The notes under the pieces were generated by a model that made no database searches, was not told the DNA's origin, and was given only the letters and a program-made list of their open reading frames with translations. Shown here one piece after another: positions 8,875-16,606 of a DNA stretch of 64,000 nucleotides; position 1 is the stretch's first letter; every line of letters begins with the position of its first letter. A program made the translations under genes and the position numbers. The DNA lies in NCBI GenBank assembly GCA_963714145.1, contig OY970235.1:1240001-1304000 (forward strand), written 5' to 3'. This DNA is from JBBWZH01 sp035544115. GTDB taxonomy: Bacteria; Actinomycetota; Actinomycetes; Mycobacteriales; CADCTP01.

Positions 8875-9938
8875 CCGTCGCCCGTACCCCCGAACCCGCG
8901 GCGGCCCCGGCCGCGCCGCCCCGGCTGGCCGCGCTGGCGGCCGGCCGGCTGCGCTGCGCGGCGGTGTCCCGGCTGGTCGATGACGAGCTGGCCGGCTCCG
9001 CGCCGGCCCGCGACCACGTCTTCGTCGAGGTGCCGCCGCCGTGGCCGTCCGACTGGCGCGACGCGTCCGGCTACCCGGCCAGCATGAAGGACGCGCTGCA
9101 CCGGCTGGAGGGCGAGTACGGCATCGAGGTCAAGGACCACCTGATCCTGCCGGAAGGGCCGACCGTGCCCGGCCGGGTCCGGTTCCTGGCGTATCTGCTG
9201 CCGGCCGGCCCGGCGTCCCGGTTGGCCCGGCACGAGTACCTGGCGCCGCCGGACCTGCTCGGCGACCTGGCCGCCGCGGTGCTCGGCCCCAGCGGCGACC
9301 TGCGGCCGTTCGCCCGGTACCGGGTCAGCGCCGGCGACGTGCACGACTACTTCGTCTGCACGCACGGCAGCCGGGACGCCTGCTGCGGCCGGCTCGGGGT
9401 GCCGATCTACCAGACGCTGCGCCGGCACGCGGCGCTGTCCGCCGGCCGGCTGCGGGTCTGGCGGACCAGCCACATCGGCGGGCACCGGTTCGCGCCCACC
9501 CTGGTCGAGTTGCCCACCGGCCGCTACTGGGGCCACCTGGACAGCGACCTGACCGACCTGCTCGCCACCCGGGGGGCCCCGCCGTCCGCGCTGGCCGGTG
9601 CGTACCGGGGCCGGATGCTGGTCGCCCCGCTGGCCCAGCCGGTGGAGCGGCGGCTGTTCCTGGACCGCGGCTGGGCCTGGGACGAGGTCCCGATCGAGGC
9701 CACCATCGAGGTCGGTGATCGGCACTACGGCGACCGCTCGCAGCCGTCCGGCCCGGTCGAGTCGGCGCTGGTCACGCTGGCGCACGGGCAGCCGGCGGAC
9801 GGCCCGCCGGACCGGCTGGTGGCCCGGGTGGTGACCGACGGGACGATCCCGACCGCCGGCTGCGGCAAGCTCACCAGCTCGGTGCCGCGGTACCGGTTGG
9901 CCCCCGATCCGCCGACACTCCGGGACGGCTCGGCCTAG
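8871..9938 (+). CDS. sucrase/ferredoxin-like [2Fe-2S] protein, candidate ferric-siderophore reductase
   Basis: 355 residues. The central signature CTHGSRDACCGRLG followed by TSHIGGHRFAPTLVELPTG is typical of the thioredoxin-fold sucrase/ferredoxin-like family. Its cysteines and histidines probably hold a [2Fe-2S] cluster. It is the last gene of the iron-regulated operon and overlaps the synthetase by GTGA. A role in reductive release of iron from the imported siderophore is inferred from context. The operon contains no transporter genes, so export and uptake must be encoded elsewhere. Confidence 0.85.
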   Translation: MTVARTPEPAAAPAAPPRLAALAAGRLRCAAVSRLVDDELAGSAPARDHVFVEVPPPWPSDWRDASGYPASMKDALHRLEGEYGIEVKDHLILPEGPTVPGRVRFLAYLLPAGPASRLARHEYLAPPDLLGDLAAAVLGPSGDLRPFARYRVSAGDVHDYFVCTHGSRDACCGRLGVPIYQTLRRHAALSAGRLRVWRTSHIGGHRFAPTLVELPTGRYWGHLDSDLTDLLATRGAPPSALAGAYRGRMLVAPLAQPVERRLFLDRGWAWDEVPIEATIEVGDRHYGDRSQPSGPVESALVTLAHGQPADGPPDRLVARVVTDGTIPTAGCGKLTSSVPRYRLAPDPPTLRDGSA

Positions 9939-9959
9939 CCGGCCGTGCTGGTGCTCCGC

Positions 9960-10493
9960 TCAGCGCGGGCCGGTCCGCTCCTCGGCGATCCGCATCGAGC
10001 GCTGGTGCACCTGGGTCTGGTGCGCGGTCAGCGGCTGCTGGTGCTTGCCGAACGCGAAGTGCTGGTGTGCGTGCTCCGCCAGTTCGACCAGCCCGATCTG
10101 GCTGCCGCCCGGTTCCAGGATCACCGCGGCCCGGCCGAGCGAGTCGCCGCCCGGGTCCTCGGCCAGCTCCGGCACGGACTGCGCGTCCTCCTTCGGGATG
10201 GCGAGCTCGTCCGGGCCCCAGAGCACTCTGCCGCCGGACCGCGTCGCCAGCTGGATCGCCCCGTCCAGGTCGGCGACCGCGACGAAGGCCGTGGTGCTCT
10301 CCTGCGGCGTGTGCCGGACGTTGATGTCCAGGTCGATGCCGTCCGCCGAGATCGGCGCGTGGTAGCTCTTCTCGCTCCACAGCGACGGAACCAGGTCGAT
10401 CCCGAACAACTGCTCGAAGAACACCCGGGACTTCGCCGGATCGTCGGACGGGATGTTGATGAACGCGAGCGCGGAACGGAGCGTCGTCGTCAT
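9960..10493 (-). CDS. VOC (glyoxalase/bleomycin-resistance) family protein
   Basis: 177 residues. The first 125 form one VOC unit: LAFINIPSDDPAKSRVFFEQLFGIDL at the N-terminus, then AFVAVADLDGAIQLATRSGGRVLWGP and AVILEPGGSQIGLVEL. The last 40 residues (rich in H and Q) are an uncommon tail. VOC proteins bind metals and small substrates, and the function cannot be read from sequence. It converges on the siderophore operon with a 21-base gap. GGAAGG lies upstream of the ATG. Confidence 0.82.
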   Translation of the reverse strand: MTTTLRSALAFINIPSDDPAKSRVFFEQLFGIDLVPSLWSEKSYHAPISADGIDLDINVRHTPQESTTAFVAVADLDGAIQLATRSGGRVLWGPDELAIPKEDAQSVPELAEDPGGDSLGRAAVILEPGGSQIGLVELAEHAHQHFAFGKHQQPLTAHQTQVHQRSMRIAEERTGPR

Positions 10494-10846
10494 GGAACAG
10501 GCCTTCCGTCATGGCGTGGGGCCCGGCGGGCCGGGTTGGCGTGGCCGGGATGCGGGGTCTGGCCGGGGTGCCGAGCGGGCGTCGGGTGTCGTCGGGCCGC
10601 GCAGCGACGGCTGGTCCACGAGTGAGGTTTCGTCCAGCCGCCCTTCTGCCGGGTGTCGTGGTGAAGCTACCGGTGACCATCACACTCCGTCCATATGCAA
10701 CTACTGATAGTCACTATTGCCAGTCAAACCGGTCCTGCCCCGCACCATCCGGGCGAAGTCGAAAAGCCCGGCCGGCTGATGTCGCTCCCTTGATTCCTGG
10801 TTACTATTAGTCTCTTACTGACCACGGACAGTGCGGGAGGGGTCCG
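10494..10846. other. divergent intergenic region with AT-richer promoter core
   Basis: 353 bases with no gene. The stretch 10670-10815 is clearly less GC-rich than its surroundings. It contains a small perfect palindrome ATAGTCACTAT (10707-10717) and the promoter-like sequence TTGATTCCTGGTTACTATTAG near 10791. It probably carries the promoters of the flanking divergent genes. Confidence 0.5.
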
Positions 10847-11611
10847 GTGCAGGAGTCGGGGGAGATCGCAGCCAGGCTCCGCGCGGCCGGGTTGATCAGC
10901 GATCCGCCCGAGCTCGCCCGCCTCTCGCCGGCCCGGGATCTGACCCGCCTGCTCCGCGGCGCCAAAGAGGTCGAGGCGCTGCAGCTCATTGCCGGGCACG
11001 CCCGCCAGTGCGCCAGCGCCGACCTCGGCGTGCTGCTCCGGCCCGGCCTGGACGACACCGTCGTGATCGAGGCCGCCGACGGCCACGGCGCGGACCTGCT
11101 GCGCGGCGTGGCCCGCCCGACCGGCCCGCTCTGGCAGGCGATGCTCAGCGATGGCGAACTGGTCACCGCGGACGTCAGCGCCGTGCCGGAGGCCAGCGAC
11201 CTCGCCGGCCCGCTGCGGCTCGGCCCCCTGCTGATGCTGCCCATGGTCACCGGCGGCCGGATGCTCGGCGCCCTCGCGCTGGCCCGGCTACAGAGCCGGC
11301 CCGCCTTCACCCGGCCCGAGCTGCAGGCCGCCACCATCTTCACCGGCTACGCCGCGCTCGCCCTGGCCTGGGCCGAGGAGTACCGCCAGCGGGACGACCG
11401 TGAGGGCGTCGCCGACGACCTGCACGACATCGTCCTGGGCCGGCTGTTCGCCACCGGCCTGCGGCTGCAGGCGATCCCGGTCGCGGACCTGGGCATCGCC
11501 GCTCCCACCATCGCCGCCGCGGCGACCGAGCTCGACCAGGCCATGGCCGACATCCGCGCCGCCATCCACACCCTCCGCCGCTTCCCGGTCGACCCCATCC
11601 CGCAGGTCTGA
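10847..11611 (+). CDS. GAF-domain protein with HisKA_3-like helix but no ATPase domain (DevS/DosS-like)
   Basis: 254 residues. A GAF domain occupies about residues 30-180. It is followed by a dimerisation helix DDLHDIVLGRLFATGLRLQ, which is the histidine box of DevS/DosS-type kinases including the phospho-acceptor histidine. The protein ends about 60 residues later, and no HATPase_c domain is found in any downstream frame. It may be a phosphotransfer or decoy partner, or a truncated kinase. Start GTG follows GGAGGGG (10836-10842). Confidence 0.75.
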   Translation: MQESGEIAARLRAAGLISDPPELARLSPARDLTRLLRGAKEVEALQLIAGHARQCASADLGVLLRPGLDDTVVIEAADGHGADLLRGVARPTGPLWQAMLSDGELVTADVSAVPEASDLAGPLRLGPLLMLPMVTGGRMLGALALARLQSRPAFTRPELQAATIFTGYAALALAWAEEYRQRDDREGVADDLHDIVLGRLFATGLRLQAIPVADLGIAAPTIAAAATELDQAMADIRAAIHTLRRFPVDPIPQV

Positions 11612-11639
11612 CCAGCCCATCCACAGCCGAGCCGCCCGG

Positions 11640-11796
11640 GGTCGGCCGGGTCAGGCGGGCCGATCGGGGTCGGTGGGCCGACGGGGTCGGGCGGGCCGGC
11701 CGGGGTCAGGCGGGCCGACGGGTCACAGGCGGGCGACGGGTCGGGCGAGCCGGCCGGGGTCGGGTGGGCCGACCGGGCACAGGCGGGCCGATCGGG
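11640..11796 (+). repeat. GC-rich imperfect tandem repeat array
   Basis: Short reiterated units of the type cgggcgggccgacggggt fill the gap after the GAF gene. The copies vary in length and sequence, and no gene is visible. It lies between two convergent genes. Confidence 0.7.
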
Positions 11797-12600
11797 TCAG
11801 CCGACGATGGCGGGAGTGGGGGACGGCGTGAGCAGGCCGGCGGTGGCGAGCAAATAGGCATTCATCGGCTCGTACCGGTCGAAGGACTGGTTGTCCTCCA
11901 GCGGGACGGTCACCGCCAGCGTCCCCTCGGCTTCGGCGACGAACAGCGCTGGATCGTTGCAGTCGGCGAACCCGACCGTCCGGATGCCGCTCTGCCCGGC
12001 CTGGCCGGCCCAACCGTGATCGGCCACCACCAGGTCCGGCAGCGGCTCGCCCGCGGCGGCGAGCCCGGTCAGCACCCGGCGCATCGGCTCGGGGGAGTGC
12101 GTGTGCCGGAGCCCGGCGTGCGCGTGCATCGCCGCCACCCCGCCCACCTGCCGGACGTCGCCGACATCGGTCACGATCCCGGCCGGGACGGCGACCAGCC
12201 GTGCGCCGGCCGCGGCCAGCGCCGTTGCGATCGCCAGGTGGGTGCCGAGCAGCCCGCCCGGATGGCCGGTGGCCAGCAGCACCCGCGCGCGGCTCGCGGC
12301 GGCTTCGCGCAGCACGACCGCCAACCGGTCCAGCGCGGCGACGGTGTTCTCCGGGTCGATGTAGTCGCCGCAGTCCGGCCGCTCAACCGCGGGGACGCCG
12401 CTGCGCTCGGCCAGCAGCGCCAGCACCCGTTTGACCGGCCAGCGGTCGCCCAGGTCGAGCCCGAGCAGCTTGTCCGGGTCGCCGTCGGACAGCATCCGCA
12501 TGTTCCCGACGCTGTTCGACCGCGGCGTCGCCACCTCGCCGGCGATCCGGGCGGACACCAACTGCGCGAGCAGCTCCGGCCTGGTCGGCACCCACACCAC
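11797..12600 (-). CDS. phosphatase-like conserved actinobacterial protein
   Basis: 267 residues, from a family that actinomycete genomes usually annotate simply as phosphatase. It has an N-terminal RIAGEVATPRSNSVGNMRML, a central RVLLATGHPGGLLGTHLAIA and a DLVVADHGWAGQAGQ strand with conserved aspartate and histidine. The reaction is not known to me. The GTG at 12600 is preceded by GGAGAGGGGCAGGAC on the minus strand. It is convergent with the GAF gene and not obviously in an operon. Confidence 0.65.
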   Translation of the reverse strand: MVWVPTRPELLAQLVSARIAGEVATPRSNSVGNMRMLSDGDPDKLLGLDLGDRWPVKRVLALLAERSGVPAVERPDCGDYIDPENTVAALDRLAVVLREAAASRARVLLATGHPGGLLGTHLAIATALAAAGARLVAVPAGIVTDVGDVRQVGGVAAMHAHAGLRHTHSPEPMRRVLTGLAAAGEPLPDLVVADHGWAGQAGQSGIRTVGFADCNDPALFVAEAEGTLAVTVPLEDNQSFDRYEPMNAYLLATAGLLTPSPTPAIVG

Positions 12601-13173
12601 GTCCTGCCCCTCTCCGGCCGCGCCACCCTGACCCGCCTCGCCTCGACGCTACGCCGAGTACGCCGCTGCTCAACCAACCAGTCAGGTGGCGCGGGTCACC
12701 GTCCCGATGTCCACCGGCAGGTGATTCGGGCGGCGGTTCGAGGGCGGTAGCCAGCCGGCGCGGCGCCGTGCCGGCTGCCCCGGAGGCCGGCTGCCCCGGA
12801 GGCCGGCTGTCCCGGGGCCGGTCACTCCGGGGCCTGGCCGCTCCGGGACCGGCCGCTCCGGAGGCCGGTCGCTCCGGAGGCAGGGTGACGGGGCGCGGGT
12901 GCCCGGCGGCCGGGTGGCCGGGGTGGGGTGGCCGAGTGGCCGGAGCGCGGGTGCCCGGTGACCGGGAGTCGGGTGGCCGGGAGTCGGGTGGCCGGGGCCG
13001 GGGGTCGGGTGGTCGGACTGAGAGTGGTCCAGCCGGCTGCGGAATTGAACGTCGGCAGCTGCTGTTCCGCTGGCGGCGGTGTCGAGGTGCCTCGCATGCG
13101 CTCAGGGCAGTCGAGCGGCCGAGAATCACTAGCCGAAAAGTCGGTTGCCGCAGGTCCCAGCCATGGCTAGTGT
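12601..13173. other. intergenic region with GC-rich repeat arrays (12751-13020)
   Basis: About 570 bases with no supported gene. From 12751 a 16-bp unit of the type gccggctgccccggag recurs in diverging copies. It is followed by reiterated gggtggccggg words to about 13020. The last 150 bases are ordinary sequence leading into the TetR operator. Confidence 0.6.
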
Positions 13174-13204
13174 CTAAGTGTACGAAACGGTTTCGTTCAC
13201 TTAG
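13174..13204 (+). promoter_or_regulatory. 31-bp palindromic operator upstream of the TetR gene
   Basis: The 31 bases centred on G13189 form an inverted repeat in which 14 of 15 base pairs match. The left arm reads CTAAGTGTACGAAAC and the right arm GTTTCGTTCACTTAG. It ends eight bases before the GTG start of the TetR regulator. TetR proteins characteristically bind such sites to repress themselves and the linked efflux gene. TAGGGT overlapping its right edge could act as a -10 box for a near-leaderless transcript. Confidence 0.85.
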
Positions 13205-13211
13205 GGTAGAC

Positions 13212-13859
13212 GTGGCAGAAGACATCGTGGTGAGCACAGCCGAGGACCCCTCGGTTGATATCGGGCATCACCGGCGTGGCCGGGGGCGCGAGCCGGCCAT
13301 CCGTGAGGCAGCACTCGAGTTGCTCGCCGAGGTCGGCTACGACCGGATGAGCATGGACGCGGTTGCGGCGCGCGCGCACGCCAGCAAGGCGACCATCTAC
13401 CGGCGCTGGCCGGGTAAGGCCGAGTTGGTCATCGACGCGGTGCGATGTCGCGCCGCCCATACCCTCGACCCTCCGGACACCGGCAGCCTTCGCGGCGACA
13501 TCATCGCCACCCTCGGGGTCATGGCCAAGGGCATTGGCAGCACCGACGCCGACCTGATGGCTGGCGTGTTGCGGGCGATGCGTTCTGCTCCCGACCTGGC
13601 CGACTGCGTACGGGCGCAGCTTGTCGAGCAGAAGCGGTATGTCGGCCGCACTCTTGTCGCCCGGGCGGCCGCCCGCGGCGAAGTCCCAGCAGATGCCGGC
13701 GCCGAGGTGTTCCACGAGACCGCCCCGGCCCTCATGTTCTTCCGGTTGCTCGTCACGGGTGAACCGATCGACGACGACTTCCTCGCGCACGTCGCTGACG
13801 ACGTGCTCATTCCGCTCCTGGTCCGAACCGGCCAGGGTACGAACCGACAGGAGAAGTAG
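13212..13859 (+). CDS. TetR/AcrR family transcriptional regulator of the adjacent efflux pump
   Basis: 215 residues. The N-terminal helix-turn-helix is clear: AIREAALELLAEVGYDRMSMDAVAARAHASKATIYRRWPGK (about residues 30-70). It is followed by a TetR_C-type all-helical ligand domain (GVLRAMRSAPDLADCVR). The start is taken as GTG 13212, eight bases after the operator. No good ribosome-binding site is visible, so a leaderless or slightly later start (GTG near 13230) is possible. Its stop overlaps the GTG of the transporter, giving a regulator-pump operon likely de-repressed by a pump substrate. Confidence 0.88.
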   Translation: MAEDIVVSTAEDPSVDIGHHRRGRGREPAIREAALELLAEVGYDRMSMDAVAARAHASKATIYRRWPGKAELVIDAVRCRAAHTLDPPDTGSLRGDIIATLGVMAKGIGSTDADLMAGVLRAMRSAPDLADCVRAQLVEQKRYVGRTLVARAAARGEVPADAGAEVFHETAPALMFFRLLVTGEPIDDDFLAHVADDVLIPLLVRTGQGTNRQEK

Positions 13860-15409
13860 TGACCCGCACTGCCAAGCGCGGCCCGCTCGCTGTGGCGGCC
13901 GCCGACGACACCGGGCCGGGTGACGGTACCGGGCCAGTGGACGGTACCGCGCCAGTGGACCCGAAGCGCTGGCTCGCGCTGGGCGTCATCGCGATCGCCC
14001 AGCTCATGGTCGTGCTCGACGCCTCCATCGTGAACATCGCGCTGCCCTCCGCGCAGCGTGACCTCGGCATCTCCGACGCCGACCGGCAGTGGGTGATCAC
14101 CGCCTACACGCTGGCCTTCGGTGGCCTGCTCCTGCTCGGCGGCCGGATCGCCGACTTCACTGGACGCAAGCGCACCTTCATCATCGGCCTGCTCGGCTTC
14201 GCCGGCGCGTCCGCCCTCGGCGGCTTCGCGTCCACCGCTGGCCTGCTGTTCGCTGCCCGCGCGCTGCAAGGCGCGTTCGGTGCGCTGCTCGCGCCGGCCG
14301 CGCTGTCGCTGATCACGGTCACGTTCACCGAGCCGAAGGAGCGTGCCCGCGCGTTCGGCGTCTTCGGCGCGATCGCCGGTGGTGGTGCCGCGATCGGCCT
14401 GATCCTCGGCGGCGTGCTTACCGAGTACGCCTCCTGGCGCTGGTGCCTGGGCGTGAACGTGCCGATCGCGGTGCTGACCGCGATCATCGCCGTGCCGCTC
14501 GTCAAGGAGAGCCGCGCGCACGGCGACACCCGCTACGACGTGCCGGGTGCGGTGTTGGCCACCGCTGGCCTGGTCTCCCTGGTGTACGGCTTCACCGAGG
14601 CGGCCAAGCCGAACGTTGGCTGGTCGGCACCGCGCACACTGGGCTTCCTCGCCGCGTCGGTGATCCTGCTGATCGCCTTCGTCGTGCTGGAGTCTCGCCG
14701 CCGCAACCCGCTGTTGCCACTGCGGGTGGCGCTGGACCGTAACCGCGGGGGCTCGTACCTGTCCTTCCTGCTGGTCGGCGCCGGACTGTTCGCGATGTTC
14801 CTGTTCCTCACCTTCTATCTCCAGGCGGTGCTGGGCTACAGCGCGCTGCGGGCCGGGTTCGCGTTCCTGCCGTTCAGCGCCGGCATCATCCTGACCGCCG
14901 GGGTGGTCTCCCAGCTGATGCCCCGGATCGGGCCGAAACCGCTGATGGTGGGCGGACTGGCCGCCGCGACCCTGGGCATGCTGTACCTGATCCAGATCAC
15001 CCCGACCACCAGTTACGTGACGCACGTGCTGCCGGCGGAGATCGTGATGAGCATCGGACTGGCCGCCGTCTTCATCCCGGCGTCCAGCACCGCACTTGTC
15101 GGGGTGAGCCCACATGATGCCGGGGTGGCCAGCGCCCTGCTGAACACCTGCCAGCAGATCGGTGGCTCGCTGGGCACCGCCCTGCTGAACACCCTGTACG
15201 CATCCGCGGTGACCGGCTACATAGCCAGCCACGCCAAGACGCCACGCCAACTGCAGGAGGTCATGCCGGACGCGTACGTGCACGGCTACCACGTCGCCTT
15301 CTTCTGGGGCGCCGTGATGCTGGCTACCTCGCTGGCGGTGGTGATCTTCTTCATCAACGCCCGCAAGGACGACATCCCGGCCGAGCCCGGCCTCGCCGCC
15401 GCGGCCTAG
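13859..15409 (+). CDS. DHA2-family (EmrB/QacA type) MFS drug efflux transporter
   Basis: 516 residues with 14 predicted membrane segments. The family motifs are visible: LDASIVNIALPSAQRDLGIS in the first segment, a GGRIADFTGRKR loop (motif A) and a motif-C-like GAIAGGGAAIGLILGGVLTEYASWRW. It exports hydrophobic compounds using the proton gradient. The start GTG overlaps the TetR stop, and AGGAGAAGTA supplies the ribosome-binding site. The N-terminal leader carries a short duplicated DGTGPVDGTAPVD segment. The gene ends just before a strong hairpin. Confidence 0.93.
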   Translation: MTRTAKRGPLAVAAADDTGPGDGTGPVDGTAPVDPKRWLALGVIAIAQLMVVLDASIVNIALPSAQRDLGISDADRQWVITAYTLAFGGLLLLGGRIADFTGRKRTFIIGLLGFAGASALGGFASTAGLLFAARALQGAFGALLAPAALSLITVTFTEPKERARAFGVFGAIAGGGAAIGLILGGVLTEYASWRWCLGVNVPIAVLTAIIAVPLVKESRAHGDTRYDVPGAVLATAGLVSLVYGFTEAAKPNVGWSAPRTLGFLAASVILLIAFVVLESRRRNPLLPLRVALDRNRGGSYLSFLLVGAGLFAMFLFLTFYLQAVLGYSALRAGFAFLPFSAGIILTAGVVSQLMPRIGPKPLMVGGLAAATLGMLYLIQITPTTSYVTHVLPAEIVMSIGLAAVFIPASSTALVGVSPHDAGVASALLNTCQQIGGSLGTALLNTLYASAVTGYIASHAKTPRQLQEVMPDAYVHGYHVAFFWGAVMLATSLAVVIFFINARKDDIPAEPGLAAAA

Positions 15410-15420
15410 TCCGCACCAGC

Positions 15421-15455
15421 GGAGCCGCCCGGGTGCCCAGCACCCGGGCGGCTCC
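15421..15455 (+). terminator. perfect 16-bp stem hairpin after the efflux gene
   Basis: 15421-15436 (GGAGCCGCCCGGGTGC) pairs without mismatch with 15440-15455 across a three-base loop. No T-run follows, as is usual in actinobacteria. It sits between convergent genes and can serve both strands. Confidence 0.8.
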
Positions 15456-15540
15456 GCGTACCGCCCGGGGCGAACCATCAGCCCGCTGCCGTCGCCCATC
15501 ACCCCGGCTGTGCCTATCCCGGCCGCCGGGACGGAAGCTG

Positions 15541-16191
15541 TCAGACCGCAGGCCGGAAGGCTTCGAGCCGCCCACGGTCGAGGACCCGGATTCCGGGCCG
15601 GGCCATCTGCACCGCGCCGGCCCGGACCAGCGCCTGCAGCGCGCGGTGCACCGTGACCCTGCTGAGGCCGAGGAAGTGGGCGAGCTCCTGCTGGGAGCCA
15701 CGCCAGGCGATCGGGTCGCCGGCCGGCGCGGCACTGAGCCAGCCGGCGACCCGGGAGATCGCGGTCGTGGTTGTCGCCTGTACGAACCGCCGCCGCTGCT
15801 CCTGTACGTCCCGGGCGAGATGAGCGAGCACGTGCTGGCGCACCGACCGTTCGTCCTCCAACAGCTGGAGGAACCGGCCACCTGGGAGCAGCCTGGCGGC
15901 GCAGGCCGTCGTCGCGAGCAGCCCGGTCGCCGGTCGCCCGCCGCTGAGGGCCGCCGGCTTGTCCACAATGGCGGGCCCGGCCCAGCATGCCGGCCACACC
16001 TGCTCGCCGTCCGGACCCGCATAGGCCGCCACCACCGAGCCGGACAGCAGCAGCACCACCGCCTCCGCGGGCTCGCCGGCCGCCCGCAGCACCGCCCCGG
16101 CGCCGAACGTGACCGGCCGGCTGGCCTGACGTAGCGCTCTGAGTGCTGCCGGGCTGAGGCCGGCGAACGCCGGAATCGAGGCCAAGGTCAT
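15541..16191 (-). CDS. Crp/Fnr family transcriptional regulator
   Basis: 216 residues. An N-terminal cyclic-nucleotide-binding beta-roll (about residues 10-120, VTFGAGAVLRAAGEPAEAVVLLLSGSVVAAY) is followed by the long dimer helix. A C-terminal winged helix carries QQELAHFLGLSRVTVHRALQALVRAGAV. The cNMP-contacting residues are not clearly conserved, so the ligand is unknown. It is divergent from a YciI-like gene, and a 6-4-6 palindrome overlaps its own start codon, suggesting autoregulation. Confidence 0.88.
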   Translation of the reverse strand: MTLASIPAFAGLSPAALRALRQASRPVTFGAGAVLRAAGEPAEAVVLLLSGSVVAAYAGPDGEQVWPACWAGPAIVDKPAALSGGRPATGLLATTACAARLLPGGRFLQLLEDERSVRQHVLAHLARDVQEQRRRFVQATTTTAISRVAGWLSAAPAGDPIAWRGSQQELAHFLGLSRVTVHRALQALVRAGAVQMARPGIRVLDRGRLEAFRPAV

Positions 16192-16206
16192 GTATCCGGT
16201 GATACA
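16191..16206. promoter_or_regulatory. Crp/Fnr-type palindrome TGTATC-CGGT-GATACA
   Basis: A perfect six-base inverted repeat with a four-base spacer, the geometry typical of Crp/Fnr half-sites. It overlaps the first base of the regulator gene and lies 36 bases before the divergent YciI gene. Control of one or both genes by the regulator is inferred. Confidence 0.65.
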
Positions 16207-16241
16207 GCACGGCGGCGCCTGGCGCTCCTAGCCTTCCCGGC

Positions 16242-16502
16242 ATGTGGATCGTGGAACTCAGCTTCAGCGGCGCACCCGAGCGGCTGGCTGCGCGGCCGGC
16301 ACACCGGGACCGCCTCACCGACTTGTACCGTGCTGGCATCGTTCGGATGGCCGGCCCGCTCGCCGACGAATCCGGCGCGGTGATCATCCTGGACGCGCCT
16401 GACCAGGCCGGCGTGGATCGTGTCATCGCCGCCGACCCGTACTTCACCACGCCGGGCGTCACGGTCCGGCACACCCGACAGTGGGAACCGTTCCTGCGCT
16501 GA
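16242..16502 (+). CDS. YciI-like protein (YCII-related domain)
   Basis: 86 residues, one complete ferredoxin-like YCII unit: MWIVELSFSG, HRDRLTDLYRAGIVRMAGPLAD with the conserved histidine, ADPYFTTPGVTVRHTRQW. Family members have been linked to small-molecule dehalogenation or lactone chemistry, but most have no assigned role. It is divergent from the Crp-like regulator and likely under its control. Confidence 0.82.
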   Translation: MWIVELSFSGAPERLAARPAHRDRLTDLYRAGIVRMAGPLADESGAVIILDAPDQAGVDRVIAADPYFTTPGVTVRHTRQWEPFLR

Positions 16503-16606
16503 CTACCGGCTGAGCGGAGTCGTGCGCGAGACTCGCAATATCCAGTCGTGCGGCGCGGCATGGATTCATACCCGACTGCGGCCTGCGTGGATGGAGTTGT
16601 TCGACG

